From the NCBI GenBank assembly GCA_964480425.1, contig CAYZPY010000017.1:1-26275 (forward strand): a DNA stretch of 26,275 bases, written 5' to 3'. The notes below the pieces were generated by a model. That model made no database searches. It saw only the letters and a program-made list of their open reading frames with translations, and was not told the DNA's origin. The position numbers and the translations under genes are program-made. This DNA comes from CAYYMD01 sp964480425 (GTDB lineage Bacteria; Planctomycetota; Phycisphaerae; SM23-33). This document shows positions 7,273 to 13,537 of the stretch, piece after piece (the stretch's first letter is position 1; each line of letters opens with the position of its first letter).

Positions 7273-7977
7273 TTACCGCGCCTCGGCTGACGTCTCGGCT
7301 ATCTCGCGCTTGAAATCGCCGTGCAGGTAACTGTGCAGCATGCGACCCGGGCATGCGGTGCTGGCGTTGGGCGCATCGCGATGCCCGACGACCTCCGAGA
7401 GCGGTATGTCGTATTCGTCCACCAGGTAACTCACCAGGCGCTTCAGTGCCGACAACTGCGACGCCGAGGGCATGTGATTCTGAAAATTGCCCACAAGGCA
7501 TATTCCGATGCCGTAGTTGTTGTACTCGTTGTTGGGCGTGCCGCCGCAGTGGGCGCCCCATTTCTGCTTTTTCCAGCGGCTGCCGACTTCGACCTTTCCG
7601 TTTGGTCCGCCGTTGCCGTTGCTTATCACGAAGTGATACCCCAACTCGTCCCAGCCGCGGTTGCGGTGCGCGGCGTCGAATATCTCGGCGCTGCCGACCT
7701 CGGTTGCGCTGTGGTGAATCACGACGTGCCGCCAAGCACGCGTCCGGCCTGTCACCTTCCATTCAGAGGGGACCGACGGTGATTTTTTGCTGCGATTGTT
7801 CCGGTCGACGGGGGCCTGGTTGCGGTTCTCGCCCGAAGCCAGGTCAAGCCGGTGGACGGGCAGGTCGCTGAGAATCCCCTTGTCGGCGGGCTTGCATCCG
7901 GGCAAAAAGACCGACGCCGCGCTGATTCCGATTGCTTTGAAAAAATCGCGGCGAGTGGAATTTGGTTCGCTGCTCAT
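7273..7977 (-). CDS. N-acetylmuramoyl-L-alanine amidase / PGRP domain lipoprotein
   Basis: A 234-residue exported zinc amidase that would cleave the bond between MurNAc and L-Ala in peptidoglycan. The N-terminus has a twin-arginine motif (STRRDFFK) followed by a hydrophobic stretch and a lipobox-like FLPGC, so it is probably a Tat-exported lipoprotein. The amidase_2/PGRP domain spans about 70-225. It includes VVIHHSATEVGS, RGWDELGYHFVI, NNYGIGICLVGNF and VVGHRDAPNASTACPG. The first His of IHHS, the His of GHRD and the Cys of ACPG match the three zinc ligands of T7 lysozyme-type amidases. The gene converges on the DUF962-like gene with 22 bases between their ends. Confidence 0.9.
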   Translation of the reverse strand: MSSEPNSTRRDFFKAIGISAASVFLPGCKPADKGILSDLPVHRLDLASGENRNQAPVDRNNRSKKSPSVPSEWKVTGRTRAWRHVVIHHSATEVGSAEIFDAAHRNRGWDELGYHFVISNGNGGPNGKVEVGSRWKKQKWGAHCGGTPNNEYNNYGIGICLVGNFQNHMPSASQLSALKRLVSYLVDEYDIPLSEVVGHRDAPNASTACPGRMLHSYLHGDFKREIAETSAEAR

Positions 7978-8177
7978 GAGAGTCCCTGTATGAATTTAAT
8001 GCTCGCGCGGTTCCAAACGGCGATAAAATCCGGTGTCGAACTCCTGGTTGCTGCTTTTTCTTATCGGCCGGTTTACCGAATGTTCTTTATCCATCACAGG
8101 ACGCGGAGTTTCAAACATTATTTAATTTTTCAGCACGGAAGGGTATGATTGGTCGTCCGGTTCGATGAAATTTCCCA
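7978..8177. promoter_or_regulatory. Intergenic region upstream of tRNA-Leu, with possible tRNA promoter
   Basis: About 200 bases between the start of the amidase gene and the tRNA. TATGAT at 8144-8149 with a weak TTTAAT 17 bases upstream is the best promoter candidate for the tRNA-Leu/GIY-YIG transcript. No gene is evident. Confidence 0.35.
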
Positions 8178-8261
8178 GCCGGAGTGGCGGAATCGGCAGA
8201 CGCGCGGGATTCAAAATCCCGTTCCCCTCGGGGAGTGAGAGTTCGAATCTCTCCTCCGGCA
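8178..8261 (+). tRNA. tRNA-Leu (anticodon CAA)
   Basis: A complete class II tRNA. The acceptor is GCCGGAG pairing with CTCCGGC, and the discriminator base is A at 8261. The anticodon stem is CGGGA/TCCCG around loop TTCAAAA, placing CAA at 8212-8214, which reads UUG leucine codons. The long variable arm contains a CCCCTCGGGG hairpin, and the T arm is GAGAG-TTCGAAT-CTCTC. CCA is not encoded. Only two bases separate the 3' end from the ATG of the GIY-YIG gene, so the two are almost certainly in one transcript, with tRNA processing next to the start codon. Confidence 0.95.
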
Positions 8262-8263
8262 GT

Positions 8264-8518
8264 ATGGACGAGACCCACACGGTCTATGTGCTCCGCAGTC
8301 GGAGCAACGGGTGGCTCTACATCGGCATGACCAACGATGTGGATCGTCGCCTCCGCGAACACAACGAAGGGCGCAACCGATCAACGAAGGGCAAGGGCCC
8401 GTTCCTGCTGGTGCACACTGAGACCTTCCCCACGAGGGTGGAAGCACGGGCCCGGGAGAAGAAACTGAAGACGGGCTCCGGCCGCGAATGGCTGAAGGCT
8501 CGACTAAGCCAAGCGTAA
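8264..8518 (+). CDS. GIY-YIG family nuclease embedded between tRNA-Leu and a truncated tRNA-Leu copy
   Basis: An 84-residue single-domain GIY-YIG endonuclease of the UPF0213/YhbQ size class. It shows VYVL at 7-10 and LYIG at 18-21 (the GIY and YIG strands), Arg28/Arg29, His33 in REHNEG, and Glu60 in TRVEARAREKKLK as the metal-binding Glu. The frame stays open upstream through the whole tRNA, and a start at 8165 is possible by length. However, the extra 33 residues would merely translate the tRNA, so I set the start at 8264. Its TAA (8516-8518) directly abuts CGCGGGA, the start of a second copy of the tRNA 3' part. The gene therefore occupies the entire space between two tRNA sequences, which suggests a mobile or homing-type role. 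There is no room for its own ribosome binding site except within the tRNA 3' end. Confidence 0.85.
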   Translation: MDETHTVYVLRSRSNGWLYIGMTNDVDRRLREHNEGRNRSTKGKGPFLLVHTETFPTRVEARAREKKLKTGSGREWLKARLSQA

Positions 8519-8525
8519 CGCGGGA

Positions 8526-8545
8526 CCTGACTGCCGGCAGGCAGG
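8526..8545 (+). repeat. Short palindromic insert 1 in tRNA-Leu fragment
   Basis: CCTGACTGCCGGCAGGCAGG is a 20-base palindrome with one mismatched pair. It separates CGGGA from TTCAAAATCCCG in the anticodon arm. Confidence 0.75.
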
Positions 8546-8579
8546 TTCAAAATCCCGTCAGGTTCACCCCTGGTGTGGG

Positions 8580-8598
8580 CCTGCCTGCCGAAGGCAGG
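8580..8598 (+). repeat. Short palindromic insert 2 in tRNA-Leu fragment
   Basis: CCTGCCTGCCGAAGGCAGG contains a CCTGCC/GGCAGG hairpin and is clearly a relative of insert 1. It separates GTGGG from TTCAAGTCCCAC in the T arm. Confidence 0.75.
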
Positions 8599-8673
8599 TT
8601 CAAGTCCCACCTCCGGCAATGATAGGCGAAGGTATGAGTACGCGGTCTTAAATACTCAAACTGATACCTTTCC

Positions 8674-8821
8674 TTAACCCCGAAGGGTAGAAAGCGCGTA
8701 GCCGGGCGTCAGCCCCCGGTAACGGATGCTTGATATCATAAAAGCCCCGAAGGCCGGAGCGTAGCGTAGACCCCGAAGGGGGGGCATAAGCGGACCTTCG
8801 CTTCCACCCCTTCGGGGTTAA
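8674..8821. repeat. 148-bp element with 14-bp terminal inverted repeats
   Basis: TTAACCCCGAAGGG at 8674-8687 is exactly the reverse complement of CCCTTCGGGGTTAA at 8808-8821. Inside are two further CCCCGAAGG copies (near 8744 and 8771) and a CCGGG/CCCGG hairpin near 8703-8720. No coding sequence is evident. The layout fits a MITE-like or palindromic interspersed repeat, although no target duplication is visible and copies elsewhere cannot be checked here. Confidence 0.6.
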
Positions 8822-8859
8822 AATTAATCGGGAGATAATTAAAATGACTATCATCTCAG

Positions 8860-8891
8860 CGCGGCGGCCATCCCTGGCCCTGGCCGCCGCG
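8860..8891 (-). terminator. Hairpin downstream of nitroreductase gene
   Basis: GCGGCGGCCA (8861-8870) and TGGCCGCCGC (8881-8890) form a 10-bp perfect stem, extended by one C-G pair, around a 10-base loop. It lies 20 bases beyond the nitroreductase stop. On the minus strand the T-rich tract begins only some 12 bases later, so termination is plausible but not textbook. Confidence 0.45.
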
Positions 8892-8910
8892 TGATATGCA
8901 GTTAGATCGC

Positions 8911-9591
8911 TCATTTCTTTTCCGCCGGTTGGCCTATTGGTATAAGCATCAGCGGCGTCTGTCCGCGGGGCAGTTTCAGCACGGAGGCGATTTTGTCATC
9001 CTCGAACGCGCCCACCGGAACGCCCGCCAGGTCCATGGCCGACGCCTGTAAAAGCACGTTTTGCAGCGCGCATCCGACTTCCATCTGCACGTACCTTTCC
9101 GCCCTTCGTCCATACTTGCGCGCGGTGCGATCTTTCTCCACCGCGATTATGAACACCGCCGGCGCGCCGCCGACCCATTCCTGGTTCAGCGCCGCCGCCT
9201 CCAGGTCGCCCCGCACGTCGCCGGAGATATGCTCCTGAATCGCGTGCTTATCCGGCAGGTAGTGACGCACGCCTTCTTTTGTGGCCACGTACACCTCCAG
9301 CGGATACAGCGCCCCGGCCGAGGGCGCCGTGCGGTATCCGTGCTTTTCGTCGGTTACGCCCTGTGCGGCCCAGCATAATTGCGCGATTTGACGGGCCTTC
9401 AGCGGCGTGTCGGCAAACTGCCGGCACGACCGCCGCGTGGCAAGCGCCTCTTCCAGCGACATTTTTCCCTTTTGGTCCGGCTTGGGCAACATTGTAGTGA
9501 CGGTCTCGGCCAGCGCGTTAATCCCCAGCACCGCCGTAAAGGCCAATCCCGCCGCCATTACAAGTAAACCCGGTCTGACTATCATGCTCAT
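8911..9591 (-). CDS. Exported SagB/ThcOx-type nitroreductase
   Basis: A flavin-dependent nitroreductase-fold protein of about 226 residues. The N-terminal 30 residues form a signal peptide or anchor (a hydrophobic stretch from GLLVMAAGLAFTAVLGINALA). The fold follows with SLEEALATRRSCRQF, the FMN phosphate-binding Arg region, then QIAQLCWAAQG and RTAPSAGALYPLEVYV, which is typical of SagB-type family members. It ends with the helix and strand LQNVLLQASAMDLAGVPVGAF and LMLIPIGQP. It would therefore act outside the cytoplasm on an unknown substrate. Three in-frame ATGs (9597, 9591, 9585) are close together. AGGGAG sits seven bases before the one at 9591, which I chose. No partner ThcOx/peptide-modification genes are nearby. 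Confidence 0.88.
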   Translation of the reverse strand: MSMIVRPGLLVMAAGLAFTAVLGINALAETVTTMLPKPDQKGKMSLEEALATRRSCRQFADTPLKARQIAQLCWAAQGVTDEKHGYRTAPSAGALYPLEVYVATKEGVRHYLPDKHAIQEHISGDVRGDLEAAALNQEWVGGAPAVFIIAVEKDRTARKYGRRAERYVQMEVGCALQNVLLQASAMDLAGVPVGAFEDDKIASVLKLPRGQTPLMLIPIGQPAEKK

Positions 9592-9740
9592 GGTCATGCT
9601 CCCTGGTATTTGGCGTCCTTAAACTCGTCCGTAAATAATTTTATTGTTGTCGCTGATTTGCGAAAACACGGAATTGCCGGAGTGCTGAGCATTGACATCG
9701 CCTGTGTTGTGGTTAACCTTGAATTCGCGGAGGCGCTGAT

Positions 9741-10547
9741 ATGAGTGACTATCAACTCGGCGTAATCGGGTGCGGGAACATGTCCGAGGCGCTGCTTGGC
9801 GGCGTAATCGGCGGTAACTTTATGCCGCACAACATCGTAGTGGCGTCGGACCCGGACTTCAAGCGCCGCAAGCACTTCACCCGCCGCTTCGGCATCACGG
9901 CCACCGAAGACAATCGCACGCCCGCGGCGTGTCCGCGCGTGTTGCTGGCCGTCAAACCCCAGGTGTTGGCAGGCGTTTTGGATGAAATCGCCCCCGTCGT
10001 GGAAGAACGGGCAGTGATCATCTCCATCGCCGCCGGCATAACCACCGAGTTCATCGACTCGCGTCTGGGCGGACGGGGATGCATCGTGCGCGTCATGCCC
10101 AACACGCCCATGCTGGTGGGGGCGGGACTGGCCGCCATGGCGCCGGGACCGCGCGCCGAAAAGGAACACACCAGGTGGGTCGAAAAGATGCTCTCCACCT
10201 GCGCCAGGACCGTAGCGGTGGATGAAAAACTCATGGACATCGTAACTGCCGTCTCCGGTTCGGGACCGGCGTATTTCTTCTACCTCATCGAGGCCGTCAT
10301 CAGCGCGGGCGTCGCCGAAGGACTCGACCAGGACGTGGCGCGGATGCTTGCCGTGGAGACCTGCTCCGGGGCGGTCAGGATGCTCGTCGAGACCGGCGAG
10401 CCGCCAGAAGGCCTGCGTGCGCGGGTCACCAGCCCCGGCGGGACGACGGAAAAGGCCGTGGAAATCTTAGACGCCGCCGGCGTGAAGGAAACGCTCATTA
10501 AGGCAATCCGCGCCGCCGCACAAAGATCGAGGGAACTGGGGAAGTAA
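9741..10547 (+). CDS. proC: Pyrroline-5-carboxylate reductase
   Basis: ProC catalyses the last step of proline synthesis, NAD(P)H-dependent reduction of pyrroline-5-carboxylate in the cytosol. The 268-residue length is typical. The N-terminal Rossmann motif is LGVIGCGNMSEALLGG, the middle has LAVKPQV and VRVMPNTPMLVGAG, and the C-terminal helical domain carries TAVSGSGPAYFFYLIEA and the signature VTSPGGTTEKAVEIL. The ATG is preceded by GGAGG at good spacing. A perfect TTGACA lies at 9692-9697 but the -10 that follows is poor. It stands alone, without proA or proB nearby. Confidence 0.95.
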   Translation: MSDYQLGVIGCGNMSEALLGGVIGGNFMPHNIVVASDPDFKRRKHFTRRFGITATEDNRTPAACPRVLLAVKPQVLAGVLDEIAPVVEERAVIISIAAGITTEFIDSRLGGRGCIVRVMPNTPMLVGAGLAAMAPGPRAEKEHTRWVEKMLSTCARTVAVDEKLMDIVTAVSGSGPAYFFYLIEAVISAGVAEGLDQDVARMLAVETCSGAVRMLVETGEPPEGLRARVTSPGGTTEKAVEILDAAGVKETLIKAIRAAAQRSRELGK

Positions 10548-10581
10548 GACAGTGGAAAGGTCAAAGGGGTAAGTGGGAAGA

Positions 10582-10602
10582 AAAGCTGAAAGCTAAAAGC
10601 TT
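10582..10602 (+). repeat. Three tandem copies of a 7-base unit
   Basis: AAAGCTG, AAAGCTA and AAAGCTT follow one another in a purine-rich intergenic stretch between proC and the Mut7-C gene. This is a simple sequence repeat with no visible function. Confidence 0.5.
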
Positions 10603-10675
10603 AAAAAGATAAACGAGATGACAATTCTTTGGCGGACCGGCTTGCAGGCCTTGCTTTACAAAAAGCGGTTACGAA

Positions 10676-11155
10676 TCATCGAATCTGCTCGAGCCGGTCG
10701 GCGATTTTTTTCCAGTGCGTTCCTCGCCAGAAGAGTTTTCCGCAACGTCGGCAGCGCCAGAATTTATCGCAGTTTTTGTACGCCAGCGGCGGGGCCTCTG
10801 ACATGACGCGATGCTTGGGGACCTCGATAAGTTCGCCCCCGCAGGACATGCACCTTGGCCGGCGCAGCCGCAGACCCAGGTGATTCATGACGAACCGAAG
10901 CGCATCTACTCGCGACAACTGCCGCGGGACCCGCAGGGCGGGAATCTCGCCGTTGCGGATGACGTTGCGCCTGAAGATGTCGTCGTCGCATGACAGCAGC
11001 ATCCGCCCGCTTTGCTTGGTGAGTTCCACAAGGCGGCAGTCGTCTATGTCGTAGTGGAATTCGGCGTCGTACCCTGCCGCGCGAAGCCACCGCGCCAGCC
11101 CGCCGAGCATCGAGTCGCAAATGAACTTGTCGGGTGTCTGGTTCGGGCGCTTCAT
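10676..11155 (-). CDS. Mut7-C RNase domain protein with zinc ribbon
   Basis: A 159-residue protein of the Mut7-C family, a PIN-like nuclease domain often followed by a zinc ribbon. The N-terminus has the hallmark FICDSMLGGLARWLRAAGYD with Asp14, then MLLSCDDDIFRR with acidic residues 57-59, and a helix SRVDALRFVMNHLGL. The C-terminus carries two CxxC knuckles, Cys102/Cys105 and Cys135/Cys138, with an FWRCRRCGKLFWRGTHW core. The family is predicted to cleave RNA, but the substrate is unknown. I chose the ATG at 11155; an ATG at 11167 would add four residues. Much longer open frames upstream on this strand overlap the next gene and are shadows. It is divergent from the lipoprotein gene at 11253. 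Confidence 0.85.
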   Translation of the reverse strand: MKRPNQTPDKFICDSMLGGLARWLRAAGYDAEFHYDIDDCRLVELTKQSGRMLLSCDDDIFRRNVIRNGEIPALRVPRQLSRVDALRFVMNHLGLRLRRPRCMSCGGELIEVPKHRVMSEAPPLAYKNCDKFWRCRRCGKLFWRGTHWKKIADRLEQIR

Positions 11156-11252
11156 CGGATGTATCATACATACAGTCGCCGGCGCACGCGAGAGGTGGCG
11201 GAAAATCCTGACGCGCAGCGCCGGCCGGTCCGCCGTAAGCAGGAGAACAACA

Positions 11253-12701
11253 ATGAGACACGCAAAATTCATCGTCGCGTTATTGCTGGCGTTGTGCATT
11301 GGCGGATGCTGGCCTGAGGAAAAAATCATCTGGTCGCCTGACGGAAGGAAGGCGGTCGTTCTCGCCGGCGACGGCATGTACCTGTGCGACGCCGAAGGGA
11401 ACATTTCCGGCCTGGTCGTCGAGGGCGTTTCTGCCGTGGACTGGCTGGGCGAGGGTTCCGATGCACTGGTGACAGTCAAAAGGGTAGAGATAAAGAATTG
11501 GAAGCAGGCGCAGAAGATTCTTCCGAAGGAGGAAATCGCCGCCGCTAAAAAACGCGCCGCCGAACTGCTCCGGGAGATTCTCGCCCACCAGGGCGACATG
11601 GAAGACTTCAAACCGTCCGAGCACACAAGGTTCGACAGGTTGGCGACAGTATATCTGCGTCATCAGAAGGATAAGAAACTTTTTGAAAAACTCGGCGACA
11701 AGACAAAAGAACTTCGGCAAATGACGGCGGCCGCCGGCATCATTCAGAAGTATAAAGTTGACGGACTCGACGTCACTGCGGGCAAAAAGATTCTCTCAAT
11801 CGCCGAGAACTTAATTGCCCTTCGTGTCTCACCCGGCGGGGAGGCGGTGTCGTTTCTAGGGCCGGATGAAAAGATTAATAGCGACGTGTCGGCGTTGTAC
11901 TTAGTGTCCGTCGAGGGCGGTCGGGCGAGACTCGTGGACAGGTCCGTGGCGATGGGCTTCGACTGGACGCCTGACGGACACCGGCTTGTTTATATACAAG
12001 GACCCCGTCGAAAGGGCTTCCTCACTTCTGCAAAGGAGAGTTATCTCGGACGGCTCTGCCGGATGCCGGTCACGGATGCGGGGGAGCAAGTTGACGGCCA
12101 GGGCAAGTCCGAACCGCTGGCGGCGCTGGTTTATAACGACCTGACAGGTTTGAGATGCCTTTCCGACGAGCGTGTCCTGTTCGCCTCGCGCGAAGTTACA
12201 CTCCCCGCCGTCGTGTCCGAGTTCCGGCAGACCGATGGACAAGGTTCCCAAACCGGTCTTTTCATTCTCAGTTACGAACAGGAGCCGTCCGTCAAGGCGG
12301 TTCTCGATGATGAGCAACTTGCCGAATTACATGAGAAAAATTTCGACCTCACCTTCTTTAGCGTAAATCCGGCAGGTACGAAAGCGGCGATAAAGTCCGC
12401 CGATTGGAACGTAGCCATTATTGAATTAAAAAAGGGGACGGTGAAGATAATCGATTCCGGTGTAAAGGAGAAGCCGGATAGACTCATGGCGCTGCCGACG
12501 TGGCGGGGCGATGAGGAATTGTGCTTTGTCGTTCCGCCCGGCTCGAAATACGGGACCGAAGACCGCCCGGAGGTCGTTCTGTGGTCTGAGGGAAAAACCA
12601 GGCGCGTAAGCGAGTCGTGGGATGACGATATAGTTGAAAGTTTCGTCGCAAAGCGGGGAACGGCACCGGTCATCACGACGGCGCCGGCGAAGGATGAGTG
12701 A
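11253..12701 (+). CDS. Lipoprotein with beta-propeller-like (TolB/WD40-like) repeats
   Basis: A 482-residue predicted lipoprotein. The signal peptide MRHAKFIVALLLALCIGGC ends in a lipobox Cys at residue 19. The mature part contains blade-like repeats seen in TolB/PD40 propellers: IIWSPDGRKAVVLAGDGMYL, LIALRVSPGGEAVSFLG, MGFDWTPDGHRLVYIQG, and later FFSVNPAGTKAAIK and LPTWRGDEELCFVV. A Lys/Glu-rich helical stretch at about 85-160 interrupts the propeller. The start is supported by AGGAG ten bases upstream; a longer frame to 11121 lacks a signal peptide. It ends one base before the oppositely oriented sirtuin stop. It probably faces the periplasm, and its substrate or partner is unknown. Confidence 0.85.
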   Translation: MRHAKFIVALLLALCIGGCWPEEKIIWSPDGRKAVVLAGDGMYLCDAEGNISGLVVEGVSAVDWLGEGSDALVTVKRVEIKNWKQAQKILPKEEIAAAKKRAAELLREILAHQGDMEDFKPSEHTRFDRLATVYLRHQKDKKLFEKLGDKTKELRQMTAAAGIIQKYKVDGLDVTAGKKILSIAENLIALRVSPGGEAVSFLGPDEKINSDVSALYLVSVEGGRARLVDRSVAMGFDWTPDGHRLVYIQGPRRKGFLTSAKESYLGRLCRMPVTDAGEQVDGQGKSEPLAALVYNDLTGLRCLSDERVLFASREVTLPAVVSEFRQTDGQGSQTGLFILSYEQEPSVKAVLDDEQLAELHEKNFDLTFFSVNPAGTKAAIKSADWNVAIIELKKGTVKIIDSGVKEKPDRLMALPTWRGDEELCFVVPPGSKYGTEDRPEVVLWSEGKTRRVSESWDDDIVESFVAKRGTAPVITTAPAKDE

Positions 12702-12702
12702 G

Positions 12703-13464
12703 TTATTCTTCCGGCATTTGGGCGACGATTCGCGGAAGGATATCTCCGGTTTTTCCTGATATGTGGACGTCCACGGAGTTGGTGAAAGGTGTTGGGTCGA
12801 GATTGACTTCGATTGTCCCGGCTGCGGATGAGACGGCGATCTCGACCAGACCCGCGGCAGGATAAACCACCGCGCTTGTCCCTGCCGAGATGAACACATC
12901 GCAGGTTCCGGCGGCCTGTGTGGCGGCGGAGATGACGTCCTGTGGCAGCGGCTCGCCGAACCACACCACCTCGGGTCGAATGTATTTTCCGCACCGGGGA
13001 CATTCGTACATCGGTTCGGCCGGCACGTTGTCCGCCTCGAATCGGATACGGTGTCCGCATCCGGTGCAGTACCACCGCGCCAGCGAGCCGTGCAGTTCGA
13101 GCACGTTTTTGCTCCCGGCAGAAAAGTGAAGTGCATCTATGTTCTGCGTTGCCAGTACGAATTCGTCCCCGCGCGCGGTGGTTCGGCGTTCGATTTCGGC
13201 CAGGGCTTGGTGCCCTGGATTCGGTCGCACGTCTTTCATCCGCATCACGCGCTTGTGATACCAGGCGATGACCATGCGGGGATTTTTTCGAAATCCCTGG
13301 GGGGTGGCGACGTCTTCAATTCTGGCGTCCTCCCACATCCCGCCGTGCCCGCGAAAGGTCGGCACGCCGCTCTCTGCCGAGATGCCCGCGCCGGTGAGTA
13401 CGGCCACGCTCTTCGCCGAGGCGAGCATCTTGGCCGCCCGGATGATTTTGTCGTCAGGTTCCAT
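12703..13464 (-). CDS. cobB: Sirtuin NAD-dependent protein deacylase
   Basis: A 253-residue Sir2-family enzyme that removes acyl groups from lysine using NAD. It has GAGIS at 25-29, the GVPTFRG segment, QNID at 107-110, the catalytic His125 in LHGS, and a four-Cys zinc site (Cys133, Cys136, Cys155, Cys158). GTSAVVYPAAGL and VNLDPTPF complete the NAD pocket. Tyr69 and Arg72 (AWYHKR) match in spacing the Tyr-x-x-Arg pair that lets SIRT5 and E. coli CobB accept succinyl or malonyl lysine, so desuccinylase activity is likely. It lies 73 bases downstream of the Nramp-like gene on the same strand. Confidence 0.93.
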   Translation of the reverse strand: MEPDDKIIRAAKMLASAKSVAVLTGAGISAESGVPTFRGHGGMWEDARIEDVATPQGFRKNPRMVIAWYHKRVMRMKDVRPNPGHQALAEIERRTTARGDEFVLATQNIDALHFSAGSKNVLELHGSLARWYCTGCGHRIRFEADNVPAEPMYECPRCGKYIRPEVVWFGEPLPQDVISAATQAAGTCDVFISAGTSAVVYPAAGLVEIAVSSAAGTIEVNLDPTPFTNSVDVHISGKTGDILPRIVAQMPEE

Positions 13465-13537
13465 AAGGTTTATTACCCCCGTGCGGGAGCATATTAAAAT
13501 ATCGCCGTTTGAATCGCCGCCGCTTACCTCGGGGCTG

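Larger units (their letters stand above)
8519..8618 (+). pseudogene. 5'-truncated tRNA-Leu copy with two palindromic inserts
   Basis: This begins with CGCGGGA, matching the 5' anticodon stem region of the intact tRNA at 8203-8209. It continues with loop TTCAAAA and TCCCG (8546-8557), a plausible variable arm (CAGG-TTCACC-CCTG), a T arm (GTGGG at 8575-8579; TTCAAGT and CCCAC at 8599-8610) and the same acceptor end CTCCGGCA at 8611-8618. The acceptor 5' strand and D arm are missing. Two inserts of 20 and 19 bases interrupt the anticodon and T arms at the same relative place, after the 5' stem strand and before the loop. The variable and T arms differ from the upstream tRNA, so it is not a simple recent copy. 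It cannot form a tRNA. Confidence 0.8.
8619..8910. other. Noncoding, repeat-rich stretch
   Basis: No convincing gene lies here. An 88-codon minus-strand frame runs through it, but it follows the inverted repeats and has no ribosome binding site. The region holds a bipartite inverted repeat (8629-8640 against 8653-8657 and 8664-8670), the element at 8674-8821 and a strong hairpin at 8860-8891. Confidence 0.6.

Noticed and set aside
8165..8263. N-terminal extension of the GIY-YIG protein through the tRNA
   Set aside because: The frame is open, but the extra residues are simply the translated tRNA-Leu; the conserved domain begins right after the tRNA.
8526..8598. Palindromic inserts as ordinary tRNA introns
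   Set aside because: They lie at stem-loop borders in two arms of a fragment that lacks its 5' half, so splicing could not yield a tRNA. Group I introns are also much longer.
8648..8914. 88-codon minus-strand frame
   Set aside because: It spans the inverted-repeat element and hairpin, has no ribosome binding site, and its composition follows the repeats. Treated as spurious.
11155..11626. N-terminal extension of the Mut7-C protein
   Set aside because: The extension overlaps the signal peptide and first repeats of the divergent lipoprotein gene and has no family similarity.
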